Source of the DNA: Lentinula raphanica
Lineage: Eukaryota; Basidiomycota; Agaricomycetes; Agaricales; Omphalotaceae
Reading direction: 5' to 3'
Assembly: GCA_027919835.1 (NCBI GenBank)
Contig: JANVFP010000016.1
Span: 62,001 to 126,000, forward strand
Length of the DNA: 64,000 bases
Shown here piece by piece: positions 1 to 8,897 of the stretch. Position 1 is the stretch's first letter; every line of letters starts with the position of its first letter. A model generated the notes under the pieces. It was not told where the DNA came from and ran no database searches. It saw only the letters and a list, made by a program, of their open reading frames with translations. Position numbers and translations under genes: made by a program.

Positions 1-28
1 GATTCCTTGAGCTGATTAAATACTTTGT

Positions 29-304
29 TGTTTAAACATACTGATATTTGTTTAATTGTCCTCCTCAGATACTTGTTTAATTAAGTACAAACCTGTGTCT
101 TGTTTAATTACACCATTTGTTTAAAATTGAAATTTCTGATTAGATGGATCATCGAAGTTGACGCTTGTTTAATCTGACTTGTTTAAACATAACATCCTGT
201 AGAGACCGCTGAGCTCTGAGCCAATAAATGCTTCTTTGTATATTTAAATAAAGGAGTGTTTAAACATGTTTAACTACTTGGCGGGCAAGCCATTGGATGT
301 TTAA
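29..304. repeat. Cluster of ten TGTTTAA motifs
   Basis: The heptamer TGTTTAA occurs at 29, 49, 74, 101, 118, 166, 180, 257, 267 and 298, all on the same strand and often extended to TTGTTTAAT or TGTTTAAACAT. Spacing is irregular (10 to 77 bp), so this is not a simple microsatellite. Short, same-strand, irregular repeats are typical of subterminal repeats of DNA transposons or enhancer blocks in LTRs. No coding sequence is visible. The element type is inference; the left part lies outside the window. Confidence 0.6.
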
Positions 305-544
305 AGCTGATAGACTCGATTTCTTTGGGATCTGGGGCCATGCCTTACAATTAACTACATATTACCATCCTACCATTAGTACCATTTGCTTGCAGTGCAG
401 TTGATTATTGGAACATAATACAACTCCTGCTAGGTTACTCTCCTCTCCAATTTGTTGTGATTAATAAAACTTTACTGAGAAGAAAGAACTTGTTTCTTAT
501 TATCTATTGAATATAGGTCATTTACTTACTTACCTTAAACCTTG
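305..544. other. Gene-free, AT-rich, CpG-poor flank
   Basis: No supportable ORF. A poly(A)-signal-like AATAAA near 465 followed by a T-rich run could be the end of an old LTR, but no terminal repeat or target duplication is visible. The F-box relic begins immediately to the right. Confidence 0.3.
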
Positions 545-835
545 CATTGCATCTGCACAGGCTTTCACTTGAAGCTAGAAAATAAGATTCTTGCATTTCT
601 CATCTCAAAATATTAGCAGCCCCTCAACTGTGAACAACTCTTGGAATAACCCCAAGCTGATCTCTACCTTTAGAGCAGTATACAATAAACCTGAGGAGGA
701 ATACCTTGTCCCTATGCTGCATTCTCTTAGGTCTGCCAGACCTTTGATTTCCTCCATGAGGCTATAAACATATGTGCTGTCTATTGGTAGCAAAAATGAT
801 TGTTTATGAGTGGCCTTTCAGAATCAAAATAGAAA
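545..835 (+). pseudogene. Relic of F-box gene (unit A), CpG-decayed
   Basis: Despite heavy substitution this stretch aligns in order with the F-box-encoding part of the intact copies downstream: the segment before the F-box (compare 9150-9210), then the part around 7385-7570 ending in the recognisable ATTGTTTATGAGTGGCC-like stretch matching 7534-7551. No open frame remains. It lies just beyond the 3' end of TM1, the same place the relic at 5283-5775 occupies next to TM3, so it marks the left border of a duplicated TM/F-box unit. Nearly every CpG of the intact homologue is TpG or CpA here. Confidence 0.55.
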
Positions 836-926
836 AGGATTTTAACTTGAAATATATGAAACCTTTAACCATTTTAACTTCATAATAGCAATGACCCACC
901 AGCTCAATACTAGTCATGATTTGTGG

Positions 927-1858
927 CTAATTCTGTAATACTGGGTCTGAATGTACATGAGAGTAGGGTGGAGGAAGTATAACCTCGCCAAGTTGTACTA
1001 CAGCAAGGCTATTGTTACTTGTCATGGGTGCATCTGGCATTGCTTTCTTTGATGTAATTGTTGTCCATACTTTTCTAAATAGATCCTTTGATCTCACTCA
1101 AGGTTGTACATTCATTAGTGTGACCATTGAGAGTGAAAATTAGTGGGACATACATTTGATCCAGTTGGAGTATAGAATGATAATTGTCAAAGTGCTAAGG
1201 CCAATAATTATACCCCCAAGGCTTCCACCTACACCACTTGCAATGACATCAATGGATGAAGAGGATTGACAAGTTGGCAATGTAGATGAGGAGAGTGGTG
1301 TAGGAGATGAGGATTTTGGTGTAGGAGATGATATTGGTGTAGGAAATGGTGTTGGGGCTACTGATGATGATATTGATGTAGGCCCAGGTGAATCATAGAT
1401 AATATAGTCCAAGTATAGTTGGTTTCCATCTTTACCAGGTGGAACAATAATAGTTAGTGTGTGGTTCCCCAGTTCCAGTAATGGAGACAAATAGAATGGA
1501 ACCCGGTAATTGTTCTGGCCATTGACAGGAAATGTGTATGTAGAGATTGGTAAATCATCTACTTGGTATATAGAAGTAGGAGCTTTTTGTGAGGCTCCTA
1601 CTGTTCCAAAGACTTCAATGTAATTTCCTGTACAATATCCTCTGTCAAATTATTTCAGTCACTTGCTGATCAATACACACCAACAAAGGTAAAAATTGCT
1701 GTGGAGTTGACAGTATAGTTAGATTCATGAGTGGAACTGTTGCATTCAATATCTATTGTCCCTGCTCGTCCCCATCCTGGAGAGTACAGGATACGGGGAT
1801 CACCATCATCTATCAGGACTTGGGTGGATCTCAGAAGTGGACAAGGGAAAGAAGTCAT
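927..1858 (-). CDS. TM1: single-pass Ser/Pro-rich membrane protein, intact
   Basis: Three exons, complement(927-1096, 1154-1627, 1681-1858), give an uninterrupted 273-residue protein (822 nt, the same length as TM3). Introns are 53 and 57 bp with GT..AG ends. The first half is a lectin-like beta domain common in Agaricomycetes: LIDDGDPRILYSP near residue 15, a Thr/Ser-rich strand, an EVFGTVG strand after intron 1 and HTLTIIV near residue 110. A Ser/Pro/Thr linker follows, then GGSLGGIIIGL entering one transmembrane helix, then a cytosolic tail with a PPPY motif. I see no classical signal peptide; the start MTSFPCPLL is shared by all three copies. Function is unknown; surface binding or signalling is only inference. 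Both exon joins keep frame although the surrounding DNA has lost most CpG. Confidence 0.7.
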
Positions 1859-2059
1859 ACTATGGTCATATGTCTGGTACAAGTCATATAGGAATTTTGC
1901 AAATCAATACACCCTGCACAGCATTAGTTCAATAGACAAGGAGTTGAGTTTAGAAGGAATTTTAGCACTGGTAAGATCTGCTCCTTATCTCAACACAGAT
2001 GTGGGGAGAATCAGAGTAACTGGCACCAATAATCACACTTGGCAAGTGAAAAACTTTCA
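1859..2059. promoter_or_regulatory. Shared upstream region, unit A
   Basis: Lies between the TM1 start codon and the first codon of the F-box relic, homologous to 6759-7077 between TM3 and F1 (for example CAAATCAATAC at about 1900 and AATCACACTTGGC at about 2031). It would have been a bidirectional promoter; several CG dinucleotides of the 6759-7077 copy are TG or CA here. Confidence 0.4.
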
Positions 2060-2115
2060 ATGAACACCACCATCATCTCAGATGCACCTGTATGCTTGCA
2101 GTCATTTTCCTGGTA
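2060..2115 (+). pseudogene. 5' end of F-box gene (unit A)
   Basis: The start codon at 2060 and about 45 bases after it match the beginning of F1 at 7078 (ATGAACACCACCATCATCTC in both). After this the similarity stops and AT-rich sequence follows, so only the first codons of this F-box copy remain, broken by deletion or insertion. Confidence 0.55.
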
Positions 2116-2480
2116 ATCATTGCCTGTTGCTTGTTGCAGCAGTAATATATAATTATTATACTCTTTTTCCTACACAAAATGATTTTGTAAAATATAATAT
2201 TTTACTGGGGTTATATACACACTATAAAATTAGGAAAAAATGCTCAAAAATTTAGAACATATCCTCAAATATATTATCAGTTATGACGGAAATTTTTCAC
2301 CTGTTATGAGTGCTCTATAACTCATTCTGTTACAAATGTTATTATACATAATTATTTTCCCTGGGTAAAATAATCAGTAAAATTTAATATATTACAAACC
2401 CTTTGACAGATGGCATATATTGGTTCCCTGAAGGTGTAATCTCCATTGGACTATGGGTTTAGATGGTCTCCAAGTCTTGC
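2116..2480. other. AT-rich spacer
   Basis: Very AT-rich, essentially CpG-free sequence between the F-box scrap and the retroelement relic. No ORF, repeat or signal seen. Confidence 0.3.
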
Positions 2481-3395
2481 ATCTGGATGGTTGAATCTAT
2501 GTTCCAAACCTTGGAGATCTCAGGTTGCAGATCCTCTGATTCTTTCATGATCATCTGCTCTCTGGCCACTTTGGTCAGAATTGGACTCTTGAAGCTGTAC
2601 GCCATCAATATACATAGCCAAAGGTATGAGAATTTGTTAAGAACTATGTCTTGTCTTGTACAACTTGTAGTCAAAATAAGCCCCATCGGCATCGTCCCTA
2701 TGGAATTCTTAAACCTCTTCCTGTACCTTTTTGTCCTTGGAATTCAATCTCAATGGATTTCATTAAACAACTTCCTGACTCCAATAGCTACGCTGCTATC
2801 CTAGTTGTGGTGTTAAGGACTATATCTTGTCTTGTACAACTTGTGGTTGAAATAAGCCCCATTGGCATTGTCCCTATGGAATTCTCAAACCTCCCCCTGT
2901 ACCTTTTTGTGTTTGGAATTCAATCTCAATGGATTTCATTAAATAACCTCCTGACTCTAATAGCTACACTGCTAAAGCTATTTTCATTGCCTGTGACAAT
3001 AAAGTCACTTATAAATAATTGGTGCAACTTTTTGTTATTCATGTCTTCTTGAAATATGGTGTTCCAAATCATGTTACCTCCGACCAAGGATCAGAATTCA
3101 TTTTGGCATTTTTCCAAGTTTTAGGTCAAGCTTTGTCAATAGAATTACACTATACATCTGGTTATCATCCTGAAGCTGATGGTCAAACCAAACAAGTAAA
3201 CCAAACTCTGGAGCAGTACATTCAGATCTATTATTCTTATCAACTGGTCATCTCCTTTTCTGATTCAAGAGCAAAAGATATGGCAATAAATATTGTACTG
3301 AAAAGAGATATCAAAAGAATATTCATACTACATATAAGTGCCAAAGTGGCAGACAGCACTGCTACACTGTTGGTGACATAGTCCTAACAAGATCT
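2480..3395 (+). mobile_element. Ty3/gypsy pol relic (integrase region)
   Basis: Broken reading frames show the integrase zinc-binding segment (CTTCSQNKPHRHRPYG, from about 2651), the first catalytic Asp in SMDFIKQLPDS, the second in VTSDQGSEF (about 3080-3110), and the glutamate stretch GYHPEADGQTKQVNQTLEQY (about 3160-3215). These are hallmarks of a chromovirus-type gypsy integrase core. Frameshifts, a 161-bp internal duplication and loss of everything upstream (reverse transcriptase, RNase H) and of both LTRs make it inactive. The right end (about 3362-3395) runs into the 3' end of TM2. CpG is nearly absent, as in the neighbouring relics. Confidence 0.8.
2637..2973 (+). repeat. Direct duplication inside the integrase relic
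   Basis: About 161 bp at 2637-2797 is repeated at 2813-2973 (offset 176 bp). Both copies encode versions of the zinc-binding end and the first catalytic Asp segment. They differ at scattered sites, so the duplication is old. Replication slippage in an already dead element is the simplest explanation. Confidence 0.75.
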
Positions 3396-4294
3396 GATTG
3401 TACATGGGAGTAGGGTGGAGGAAGTGCAACCTCGCCAAGTTGTACTATGGCAGGGTTATCATCACTTGTTATAAATGCATCTGGTGTTGCATTCTTGGAT
3501 GTAATTGACATCCACACTTTTCTAAATAAACCCTTTAGTTTTGCTGAAGATTGTACATCAATCAGTGCTACCAATCATCAGTGTGAAAATGGGTTGTACA
3601 TACATTTAATCCAAGCAGAGTGTAAAACAATGATTGTCAAAGTACCAAGGCCAATAATTATACCCCAAGACTTCCACCTATACCACTTGCAATGGCATCA
3701 ATAGATGAAGAAGAATGACAAGTTGATAATGCAGATGGGGAGAGTGGTGTAGAATATGAGGATATTGAGGTAAGAGATGGTGTCAATGGTGTCACTGATG
3801 ATGATATCAATGCAGGTCCAGATGTATAGTAAATGATATAGTCCAAGAACAACTGGCTTCCATCAATACCTGGTGGAACAGTAATAGTTAGTGTGTGGTT
3901 TTCCAGTTCCAGTAATGGGGATAAATAGAATGGGACCCGGTAATTGCTCTGGCCATTGATAGCAAATGTATATGCAGAGATTGGTAAATCATCTACTTGG
4001 TAGTAAGAAGTAGGATCTGTTTGTCCAGAGCCTACTGTTCCAAAGACTTCAACATAGTTTCCTGTACAATATTCTTTGTCAAATTATTTTACAGTTACTC
4101 ACTGGTCAATACACACCAATAAAGGAAAATTTTGCTGTTGAGTTGGCAGTAAAATTAGATCTGTGAGTAGTACTCTGGCATTCAACTATTGGATCTCCTC
4201 CCAATCGCCATTCTGGGTTGTACAGGATACGGGGATCAGCATCATCTACCAAGACTTGAGAGGATGTCAGAAGTGGACAAGGAAAAGAAGTCAT
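3362..4294 (-). pseudogene. TM2: membrane-protein gene, frameshifted
   Basis: Same three-exon layout as TM1 and TM3: complement(3362-3543, 3604-4061, 4117-4294), introns 55 and 60 bp with proper ends. Exon lengths sum to 818, one short of a multiple of three. The lesion is one G missing from the GGGGG run just before the membrane helix (plus-strand CCCC at about 3663-3666, CCCCC in TM1), which gives a stop two codons later, so the product would lose the helix and tail. The last codons after PPPYSHVQ lie in retroelement-derived DNA, so the original C-terminus has been replaced. A truncated soluble form cannot be excluded. Confidence 0.65.
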
Positions 4295-4563
4295 ACTATA
4301 GTCAAATGTCTAGTACAAGTTGTATAAAAATCTTGCAAATCAATACACAGCATTAGTTCAATAGACAAGGAGTTGAGCTTATAGGGCATTTTGACACTGG
4401 AAAGATCTGCTCCTTGTGTCTCCTTTCAGAGCCTGTGAGATGAGTATGCACCTTGCAGCCTCATGGACCATTGATGCTGAATGTTGATATTGAACATCAC
4501 GATGTTGTACTTAGATAGGGGGGATAGCAGTTGGCATCTATAAATTGATAATTCTCAAATAAT
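4295..4563. promoter_or_regulatory. Shared upstream region, unit B (decayed)
   Basis: Homologous to 1859-2059 and 6759-7077: CAAATCAATAC after the TM start, a segment on an acquired GTTGAGC-type motif, and ATAAATTGATAATTC before the F-box start. Likely a former divergent promoter. Confidence 0.35.
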
Positions 4564-4604
4564 AATGAACACTACTATCATCTCATGTGCACCTGCATAT
4601 CTGG
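4564..4604 (+). pseudogene. 5' end of F-box gene (unit B)
   Basis: Start codon at 4564 and following codons match F1 (ATGAACAC.ACTATCATCTC). The reading is cut after GCACCTGCAT by the LTR-like insertion; the continuation of the same gene resumes at about 5283. Confidence 0.5.
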
Positions 4605-5281
4605 TGTGGAAGTGTTGAATCAACCAGATGTCGAACACGTAGGATCTGCGCCTTCAAAGAGTGGAGTGGAGAGCATCAAGGAATGTGGGACGACATCGGA
4701 CAGTTGATGGACAGTGGTGGTGGGAAAGGTTTTGGACTTTGCACAATTTCGAGTTCCGGTTTCTTTTATTTTCCTTCTTACTTACAGAACAACAACGAAG
4801 CAAAGGTTTTGAGTCCAGACCGCCACCTAAGCCCTTCACCTTGAGCAAGTGAAGTGAGGAAGGAGGACCTCTTTGGCAAAGGGGGAATGCGTCAAGCGGA
4901 AACCCAACGAGGGGCCCAAGCCGAGTCAAAATTCTCTGTCATTATTGGTCTTCTCGACAATCATTAAGTTTATGGCTTTATTTTGATGCAGACAATATAA
5001 ATGTAGGCCTTTGTGGCCGGGGAATTCAATTCTCTCCCCCTTGGACTCTTTCTTTTCATTGTGACTTAAGAGGCTTGCAGTAGCCAGCAAAACAAGACTG
5101 AGGCTCGAAGCAGCCAATAGTATAAGAAATCGAGTGAAGACTCGAGTGAAGATAAGTTCATTGTTTCTATTATTATACTGATACACTTTATAGCCTTAAA
5201 GCTATCAACTGTTCTCAACTGAGCCCACTCAGTTCCATACATGGAACAACCTTTTGTCTTCACTGGCAGCCCAGCCAGTGC
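4605..5281. mobile_element. Probable solo LTR inserted in the F-box relic
   Basis: About 670 bp with no counterpart in the intact F-box genes sits exactly between two parts of one F-box relic (homology to F1 stops at about 4600 and resumes at about 5283 with GTGCTGTTATTTATTTCAACTTG). It has LTR-like anatomy: TG near the left end, a TATA-like CAATATAAATG near 4996, a C/T-rich segment after it, and CA at the right end (AGCCAGTGCA). No ORF longer than about 90 codons looks genuine. I could not settle the exact target-site duplication. Unlike both flanks it still holds about 18 CpG, suggesting a later insertion. Confidence 0.5.
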
Positions 5282-5282
5282 A

Positions 5283-5775
5283 GTGTGCTGTTATTTATTT
5301 CAACTTGATTCTCCTTTTGTTCTACCCTCTGGTAAATCCATATATGTTAAGCATCTTTTTCACACCAGTGATAACACCACTGAGTAGAAAGAACTAGCCT
5401 TTTGAGCATTCATTACAGATTGGCAACCTTTTTGCACTCACCTTGAAACTCAATTCCCATTCATGCAAGCTCTTGCACTGGAAACTGAAGCTAACAAAGA
5501 GGATTTCATATGTACATACACAATGTCAAAAATTAAGCAGGTTCTCAACCCTGTACTGCAACCCCCTTGGGATGCCCAGAATCCTCCAGCTCATCTTTGA
5601 TTTTAGAAATTAGAATAAAATATGATAAGCCTGAGGAGAAATATTTTATCTCTATCTGCATTCTCTGCCAAACCATTGATTTCCTCAATGGGTATATGGA
5701 TGTGTGTCATTCAAGATGTTGAACTCTGATTGTATATGAGTGGCCATTGTTTTGGACAGTGAAAGGATTAACATA
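5283..5775 (+). pseudogene. F-box gene relic (unit B), fully CpG-depleted
   Basis: Aligns with F1 from about 7120 to 7570: the tract before the DTNEAP codons, the CCTTTCAAGCATTCATCGCAG equivalent at about 5398, CTCAACCCTGT at about 5544 (the F-box) and TTGTATATGAGTGGCC at about 5730. Frameshifts and stops are frequent. There is not one CpG between 5281 and 5820, whereas the same stretch of F1 has more than twenty. This relic ends beside the 3' end of TM3. Confidence 0.7.
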
Positions 5776-5837
5776 GAATTTAAATATTGTGAGTACTCAA
5801 AATATATGAAACAAAATTCTCTTTATAGCTCGCCATC

Positions 5838-6758
5838 TCAGTTCCAGTCATGACTGAGTCTCTGCAATATGGAGTCTATTGCAGGATAGGCCGGAGGAAG
5901 TGTAGCCGAGTCATCATTAATCTGTACTATATTGGTGGCACTATCCCAGTCCCTTGTCAGCGGTCCAATTGGCGTCACAATTCCAAGACTGGATGTATTA
6001 TTGGAGTCCTCTTGTTGTGAAGCTTTGAGTCTTACTGCAAGAAGCTGTGCATCAGTAGCTGGTAAGGATAGCAGTGGAGCGTACATTTGTGATAGACAAA
6101 ACGCAGGAAGATGACTGCCAAGCACAGGCCAACAATTAGGCCCCCTAGGCTTCCAGCTACACCACTGGCAACAGCGACATTGATGGATGATGAAGAATGT
6201 GTTGGCAATGTTGGTGCAGGCGATGATAATGGTGTAGATGAGGATGTTGAACTTGCCAGTGATGATGATATTGATGCAGGCCCAGATGAGTCATAAATGA
6301 TATAGTCCAAGCAGAACTCGGGTTGGCCTTGGTCACTACTGGCTTCAATGCCAATAGTCAATGTGTGGTTTCCCAATTCCAGTAATGGAGACATATAGAA
6401 TGGTACTCGAAAATTAAGGCCGCCATTCACTGGAAATGTGTACGTAGAGATTGGCAAATCATCCACTTGGTAGATAGAAGTAGGAGGTCCTTCGTTTGGG
6501 CCTACAGTTCCAAAAACCTCAATGCGAATTCCTGCACAACTAAGTAAGAATCATCTCATAGTCTTCCAATGAGTACATACCAACAAAGACAAATGTTGCT
6601 GTTGAGTTGAGAGTATTATTGGCAGTGTGACTTGTGCCCTCGCATTCGTAAATTGGGTTGCCTCCTGGTTCCCATTCTGGAGAATACAGTATACGGGGAT
6701 CAGCATCATCTACCAAGACTTGAGTGGATGTCAGAAGTGGACAAGGGAAAGAGGTCAT
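5838..6758 (-). CDS. TM3: single-pass Ser/Pro-rich membrane protein
   Basis: Exons complement(5838-6034, 6085-6531, 6581-6758), 822 nt, 273 residues; introns 49 and 50 bp, with a CTACTGATG branch-like site in the second. Beta-rich extracellular part: VLVDDADPRILYSP (residues 14-27), N-glycosylation sequons near 47-53, IRIEVFGTVG directly after intron 1, YTFPVNGG and HTLTIGIEA. A Ser/Thr/Pro linker leads to SGVAGSLGGLIVGLCLAVIFL, one helix at about residues 180-200. The tail carries PPAYPAID. Start chosen because all copies begin MTSFPC and an upstream ATG frame is closed. This is the least decayed copy and shares its upstream region with F1. Ligand and role are unknown; an alternative is a mucin-like wall sensor. 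Confidence 0.75.
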
Positions 6759-7077
6759 ACTATGGTCAAATATCGATGGTACCTAGTACGGTCATATAAG
6801 AATCTTGCAAATCAATACTAGGAAATCAATACTAGGTTTGGACAACATTTGTTCGATAGTCAAGGAGTTGAGCCTATAGGGAACCTTAGCACTGTTAGCA
6901 CTGGAAAGTTCTATTCCTTGTCTCAGAGCCTGTGATATGAGTATGCACTTCGCGGTACCATGGAACGTTGACGCTGAACGTAGATATTGAACGTCGCCGA
7001 GTCGTAACAGATGGGAGAAACAACCGGCGCCTAGTATAAATTAATAATCACACTTGGCGAGTGGCCAACTTTCAACA
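6759..7077. promoter_or_regulatory. Divergent promoter between TM3 and F1
   Basis: 319 bp separate the two start codons. On the F1 side is CGGCGCC followed by TATAAA (7025-7040), about 40 bp before the F1 ATG; the same block precedes F2, F3 and F4. On the TM3 side no clear TATA is visible. The direct repeat AGGAAATCAATACTAGG-like (about 6810-6835) is a small local duplication. Confidence 0.5.
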
Positions 7078-8736
7078 ATGAACACCACCATCATCTCGAG
7101 CGCACCTGCATGCTCGCAGTGCTTTTATTCACCTCAATTTAATTCTCCTCCTGCCTTACCCTCCCATTCCACGCGTATCAATCATCTCCTTGACACCAAT
7201 GAAGCCCCTACTGAGGAGGAAAAACTTGCCTTTCAAGCATTCATCGCAGTTTGCCAACCTTTTCTCGCTCACCTTGACACTCGCTTCGCGTCCGTGCAAG
7301 CTCTCGCGCTCGAGATCAAAGCTCACAAGGAGAGCTTCGCATCCACAATGTCAGAAATTATTCAGGCTCTCAACCCTGTCCGACGACTTCCTAAGGATAT
7401 CCTCAAGCTCATCTTTAGGTATGGAGCGGAATACGATAAAGCTGAAGAGGAATATTTCGCCTCTGTTTCGCATTCTCTGGACCTTCGATCTCTTCCATGG
7501 GTCTTTGGACGCGTGTGTCGTCGGTGGAGACATCTGATTGTATATGAGTGGCCCGAGTATTGGACGCGAATCAAATTACAGCTTGAAAGACCGGGATCCC
7601 CAAAACAGCTGCCACTGGCGCAATCCCTTCTATCCATCTTCCTCCATCGTTCACAGAATCTTCCTCTCACGGTGTGCGTCAGCATGCCTTACTCATTATC
7701 CATGGATCTTGCTACCGGATTTCTCAACATCTTGTTCGCGCATTCGAGGCGCTGGAAATCGTTATTCCTGAGTGGCGGACAGCGTTTGAATGAAGTCTTG
7801 TTCGTTCCAGAAGACTCGTTCCCATCCCTAGAGAGAATACAGATCCGGGACACCGTCCATCGTAAAGGTGACACGCGCATGGTGTTTCCCATCATTCACG
7901 CATCAAATCTGAAGTCTTGGACGTCGGTGGGAAATACCTTCTCTACTTCGGTTAGATTGTTGCCTCCGAGCACCATATGCCAGCAGATCACTGATTATAC
8001 CATCTCCGGAGTCTCGTTTAGTCAAGTCATTGAAGTCATCCGTCTCTTTCCTCTCCTACGCGTACTAACTGTACGGGAACTCTCTCCTGACACACCGCAT
8101 GCGGCTCTGTCCGAGGTTGTTCGCCTTTCCGAACTCGTTCAACTTTGTATCAGACAAGATCCTACAAATGATTATCCTGCCTCAGCTATAACGGCCCTTC
8201 TGGACTCACTTTCGTGTCCTGCCTTGGTTCATCTCTCCTTATACGTAGGCGAGAAAGTCAGTGAGTCGGTCCAGAAATTCGAAGAACGATCCCAATTTGC
8301 GCTACAACATTTCATCGTTGGCGAAGATGCGGCGGCTTTTGTGAAAGGCTTTCGCAACTGTCTTGCGCTTGAAAGGATTGACATCAAAGGCAATTATAAC
8401 TATCAATCTATCCACGACGTACTCGCCTTTCTATACGCTCCGTCTACGACCGCAACGTTGACCAGTGACGTTCTATCCTTGACAAGACCGACTGCACGAT
8501 TCCCAAACTTGCGTCGTTTACAGTTCTATTTGAGCGCGATTCCTTTCGTGGACGCCTTTATGGAAAGTGCTTATGCCAACATGGGCGTTAGGATGTTCTA
8601 CCCCGACCTCGTAGTGCCATTGGAACTGGTCATAACAACTCCCAAGGAGCAAGCAAAGAAGATGCTTGAGCATCAACGATTGAAGAACTTTCGTTCTATA
8701 GGAGTGGCGGCGCAGATTATAGCTACATTATTCTAG
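7078..8736 (+). CDS. F1: F-box protein (single exon)
   Basis: 552 residues. Start set at 7078 (MNTTIISSAPACSQC) because the other copies begin the same way; the open frame runs upstream only through a TTG. N-terminus has a Cys pair (CSQC, about residues 12-15), then an amphipathic stretch (RINHLLDTNEAPTEEE) typical of Agaricomycete F-box proteins, a helical segment, and the F-box at about residues 108-150 (NPVRRLPKDILKLIF then PWVFGRVCRRWRHLI). The rest is weakly leucine-rich, as in substrate-binding LRRs. By family knowledge F-box proteins join SKP1-cullin ubiquitin ligases; substrate unknown. It shares a divergent upstream region with TM3 and heads the tandem array. Confidence 0.8.
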   Translation: MNTTIISSAPACSQCFYSPQFNSPPALPSHSTRINHLLDTNEAPTEEEKLAFQAFIAVCQPFLAHLDTRFASVQALALEIKAHKESFASTMSEIIQALNPVRRLPKDILKLIFRYGAEYDKAEEEYFASVSHSLDLRSLPWVFGRVCRRWRHLIVYEWPEYWTRIKLQLERPGSPKQLPLAQSLLSIFLHRSQNLPLTVCVSMPYSLSMDLATGFLNILFAHSRRWKSLFLSGGQRLNEVLFVPEDSFPSLERIQIRDTVHRKGDTRMVFPIIHASNLKSWTSVGNTFSTSVRLLPPSTICQQITDYTISGVSFSQVIEVIRLFPLLRVLTVRELSPDTPHAALSEVVRLSELVQLCIRQDPTNDYPASAITALLDSLSCPALVHLSLYVGEKVSESVQKFEERSQFALQHFIVGEDAAAFVKGFRNCLALERIDIKGNYNYQSIHDVLAFLYAPSTTATLTSDVLSLTRPTARFPNLRRLQFYLSAIPFVDAFMESAYANMGVRMFYPDLVVPLELVITTPKEQAKKMLEHQRLKNFRSIGVAAQIIATLF

Positions 8737-8847
8737 TACTTTCCAAAATCTAGTTGTACGTTTAAAATGCTTGTACTCATACTCCTCGTATATCGCCAGC
8801 TTAAGCCTGTCAGAGTCGAATTAGTAGGATTACAAAGACAATTTTAC

Positions 8848-8860
8848 CGGCGCCTATGAA
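8848..8860 (+). promoter_or_regulatory. Degenerate core promoter of F2
   Basis: CGGCGCCTATGAA, with ATTACAAAGACAA upstream at about 8829. In F3 and F4 the same block reads CGGCGCCTATAAA. The A-to-G change weakens the TATA box and, by chance, makes an in-frame ATG at 8856, which is therefore unlikely to be the real start. Confidence 0.5.
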
Positions 8861-8897
8861 CTGGGAGCTCTTGAACTTGAACTTCATCTTCACTCTC

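Noticed and set aside
7054..7077. Longer N-terminus for F1 starting at 7054
   Set aside because: The codon is TTG; aligned copies and the TATA box support ATG 7078.
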